A stretch of 64,000 nucleotides of DNA from Roseateles_B sp041906185 (GTDB lineage Bacteria; Pseudomonadota; Gammaproteobacteria; Burkholderiales; Burkholderiaceae_C). The stretch lies in NCBI GenBank assembly GCA_041906185.1, contig JAYRJQ010000014.1, positions 62,001 to 126,000 of the forward strand, given 5' to 3'. Both the position numbers and the translations under genes were made by a program. Of the stretch, positions 62,857-64,000 are shown in pieces. The notes under the pieces were generated by a model. It did no database searches, was not told the origin of the DNA, and worked only from the letters and a program-made list of their open reading frames with translations. Numbering within the stretch: position 1 is the stretch's first letter; every line of letters begins with the position of its first letter.

Positions 62857-62864
62857 CACCTGAC

Positions 62865-62898
62865 GCCGCGGGCCCGCGGCGCCGCTTCCTTTCCTTCA
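62865..62898 (+). terminator. Possible terminator after the diguanylate cyclase gene
   Basis: A GC palindrome GCCGCGGGCCCGCGGC (62865-62880) is followed by a pyrimidine-rich stretch with several T residues (GCTTCCTTTCCTTC). The T tract is broken, so this is tentative. Confidence 0.4.
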
Positions 62899-62983
62899 TC
62901 GTCTGAGATGACGCGCCGCGTCAGGCCTTCCCGCGCACCAAGCTGGGGCTCTCGTGCGGCTGCCGTCGATGTCAGGTCGGTTT

Positions 62984-63012
62984 TTGAGGTTAATCAATCG
63001 ATTGATTAGTAT
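62984..63012 (+). promoter_or_regulatory. Promoter with 18-bp palindromic operator of the TetR gene
   Basis: TTGAGG (62984-62989) and TAGTAT (63007-63012) are spaced 17 nt. The perfect 18-bp palindrome TAATCAATCGATTGATTA (62991-63008) fills the spacer. This is the classic layout of an autorepressed TetR-family promoter. The predicted transcript starts near 63019, only about 11 nt before the ATG. Confidence 0.75.
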
Positions 63013-63029
63013 CGCTAGAATCCGCCGCC

Positions 63030-63728
63030 ATGACCTCATCCGCCTCTCCCGGCGTCGCACAGAGCGACGTCACGCCGCTCGTCCCCGAGACCGGCACCCG
63101 CGAGCGCCTGCTCCGCGAGGCGCTGCGCATCTTCGGGGCCAAGGGCTTCGACAAGGCCAGCACCCGTGAGATCTGCCAGGCGGCCGATGCCAACATCGGC
63201 ATGATCAAGTACTACTTCGGCGACAAGCAGGGCCTCTACAGCGAGGCCCTGATGCGCCCGATGGAAGCCATCATCCAGGGCATCCCCTGGCAGGCCGGGC
63301 AGGCGCTGGACCTGACGGCGTGGCTGCAGCAGCTCTACGGCGCCTTCGTCGCGCCGCTGCGCCGGCCTGACTCCGGCCTCGTGGACCTCATGCGGGTCTG
63401 GGGCCGCGAACTCTCGGACCCGACGCCCGTGGGCGAGCAGGTCTGCATGGCCTTCATGCAGCCCTTCCATGACCAGCTGATCGCCTCGCTGCTGCAGCGC
63501 CTGGGCGTGGCGGCGCCGGATCCCGGCGTCCACCGGCTCGGCTTTGCCCTCATGGCCCTGGTGCAGGACTACTGGACCTCGGCCGACTACATGGAGGCGC
63601 TGGCGCCGGGCAGCGTGCACGCCGAGGGCGCGCTCGACGAGGTGCTGGAGACGCTGGTCTGCTATGGCCAGGCGCTCGTCGAGGCGGAGGCGTCCCGCCG
63701 GCGCCGCACGGGCCCTGACGGTCCATGA
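63030..63728 (+). CDS. TetR-family regulator with CecR/DUF1956-type C domain
   Basis: A 232-residue repressor. The N-terminal helix-turn-helix is RERLLREALRIFGAKGFDKA, then STREICQAADANIGMIKYYF. The C-terminal part (LDLTAWLQQLYGAFVAPLRR) resembles the CecR/CerR branch that controls efflux and membrane-transport genes. It sits immediately upstream of an outer-membrane efflux lipoprotein gene and behind a palindromic operator, so it probably represses both itself and the efflux genes. Confidence 0.9.
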   Translation: MTSSASPGVAQSDVTPLVPETGTRERLLREALRIFGAKGFDKASTREICQAADANIGMIKYYFGDKQGLYSEALMRPMEAIIQGIPWQAGQALDLTAWLQQLYGAFVAPLRRPDSGLVDLMRVWGRELSDPTPVGEQVCMAFMQPFHDQLIASLLQRLGVAAPDPGVHRLGFALMALVQDYWTSADYMEALAPGSVHAEGALDEVLETLVCYGQALVEAEASRRRRTGPDGP

Positions 63729-63801
63729 CCTCTGTCCGGCCCCCCGCTTGCCCGCGAACCTTCCGCCCAGATTCCAAGAGACCAAGAGACCAAGGACGCT
63801 G

Positions 63802-64000
63802 ATGCGAACGCCTACTCTGATTGCCACTGCCGGCACCCCGCCGGCGCACCGGCCTCGCCCCGCGCTGCCGCTGGCGGCCCTGACCGTCGCCGTGCTGATG
63901 AGCGCCTGCGCGGTGCAGGCGCCGCCGCTGGGCGAGCGCCCGACGCCCGCCTCGCTGCCGGCGGCCTGGCAGGCCCCCGCGCCGGACGCCGGCCGCACGC
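63802..64000 (+). CDS. Outer-membrane efflux lipoprotein, N-terminal part
   Basis: The gene runs off the right edge; 66 codons are visible. The N terminus has a hydrophobic segment ending LTVAVLMSACAVQAPP, a lipobox-like sequence with Cys at residue 36. The next part (PASLPAAWQAPAP) is typical of NodT/OprM-type outer-membrane factors of RND efflux pumps. Identification rests on this short segment and on the upstream CecR-like regulator, so confidence is moderate. Confidence 0.65.
   Translation, partial: MRTPTLIATAGTPPAHRPRPALPLAALTVAVLMSACAVQAPPLGERPTPASLPAAWQAPAPDAGRT

Noticed and set aside
54799..62859. Antisense open frame of 2686 codons opposite pilL and the diguanylate cyclase
   Set aside because: It mirrors GC-rich codon usage of the sense genes, has no ribosome binding site or protein-family character and spans two unrelated genes.

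Overview
The window is high-GC chromosomal DNA with dense, co-directional gene clusters. It fits a betaproteobacterium of the order Burkholderiales, probably the Rubrivivax/Roseateles/Leptothrix branch. The reasons are the pilR-ampD pair, the aroQ-accB-accC-prmA-zinc-ribbon cluster, a lysine/alanine-repeat histone H1-like protein, and the rubredoxin-pilG-pilH-pilI-pilJ-pilL array divergent from a thiD-like/hemL operon. This assignment is inference from gene order and protein resemblance; no 16S gene is present. No insertion sequence, phage, plasmid, tRNA, rRNA or CRISPR array was seen.

Layout. 1-1.4 kb: 3' end of pilR (type IV pilus regulator) overlapping ampD. 1.4-6.5 kb: class Ia ribonucleotide reductase nrdA and nrdB, with a promoter covered by tandem NrdR-type boxes and a long leader. 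6.7-7.5 kb: histone H1-like gene built on a 39-bp tandem repeat. 7.6-12.5 kb (minus): aroQ, accB, accC, prmA and a zinc-ribbon membrane protein. 12.7-18.6 kb (minus): a tight operon of an RNase II-family protein, a TonB-like protein, aroE, mtgA, a conserved unknown and a TlpA-like thioredoxin. 18.7-21.4 kb (minus): cytochrome b561, and a YqiA-like esterase, SDR and DUF523 operon. 21.6-24.2 kb: a secreted zinc metalloprotease. 24.2-29 kb: nadB and nadA (quinolinate synthesis) flanking a ComFB-like protein and a secreted unknown. 29-33.8 kb: a divergent AraC/MFS pair, then a thiamine-diphosphate enzyme, an S4 protein and an RraA-family protein. 33.8-42.7 kb (minus): a GGDEF-EAL protein, flavin reductase, unknown, serB and mfd. 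42.9-46 kb: a 55-residue basic protein, an FAD dehydrogenase and a polysaccharide deacetylase. 46-50.4 kb (minus): thiD-like, hemL, HAD phosphatase, mpl. 50.6-61.7 kb: rubredoxin and the twitching-motility chemosensory array ending in a 2342-residue hybrid CheA. 61.8-64 kb: a diguanylate cyclase, a TetR-family regulator with a clear operator, and the start of an outer-membrane efflux lipoprotein.

How the parts fit. Most genes are core metabolism: dNTP synthesis, fatty-acid initiation, aromatic amino acids, NAD, haem, peptidoglycan synthesis and recycling, and DNA repair. A second theme is surface motility and second messengers: pilR, the Pil-Chp array, two GGDEF proteins and a ComFB-family protein. 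I found no obvious new defence or mobile system. The most unusual signals are non-coding or low-complexity. A GC-rich dispersed palindromic repeat occurs three times, once in frame inside mpl. A near-identical terminator hairpin is duplicated between the metalloprotease and nadB. The nrdA control region combines tandem NrdR-type boxes with an unexplained leader of about 340 nt.
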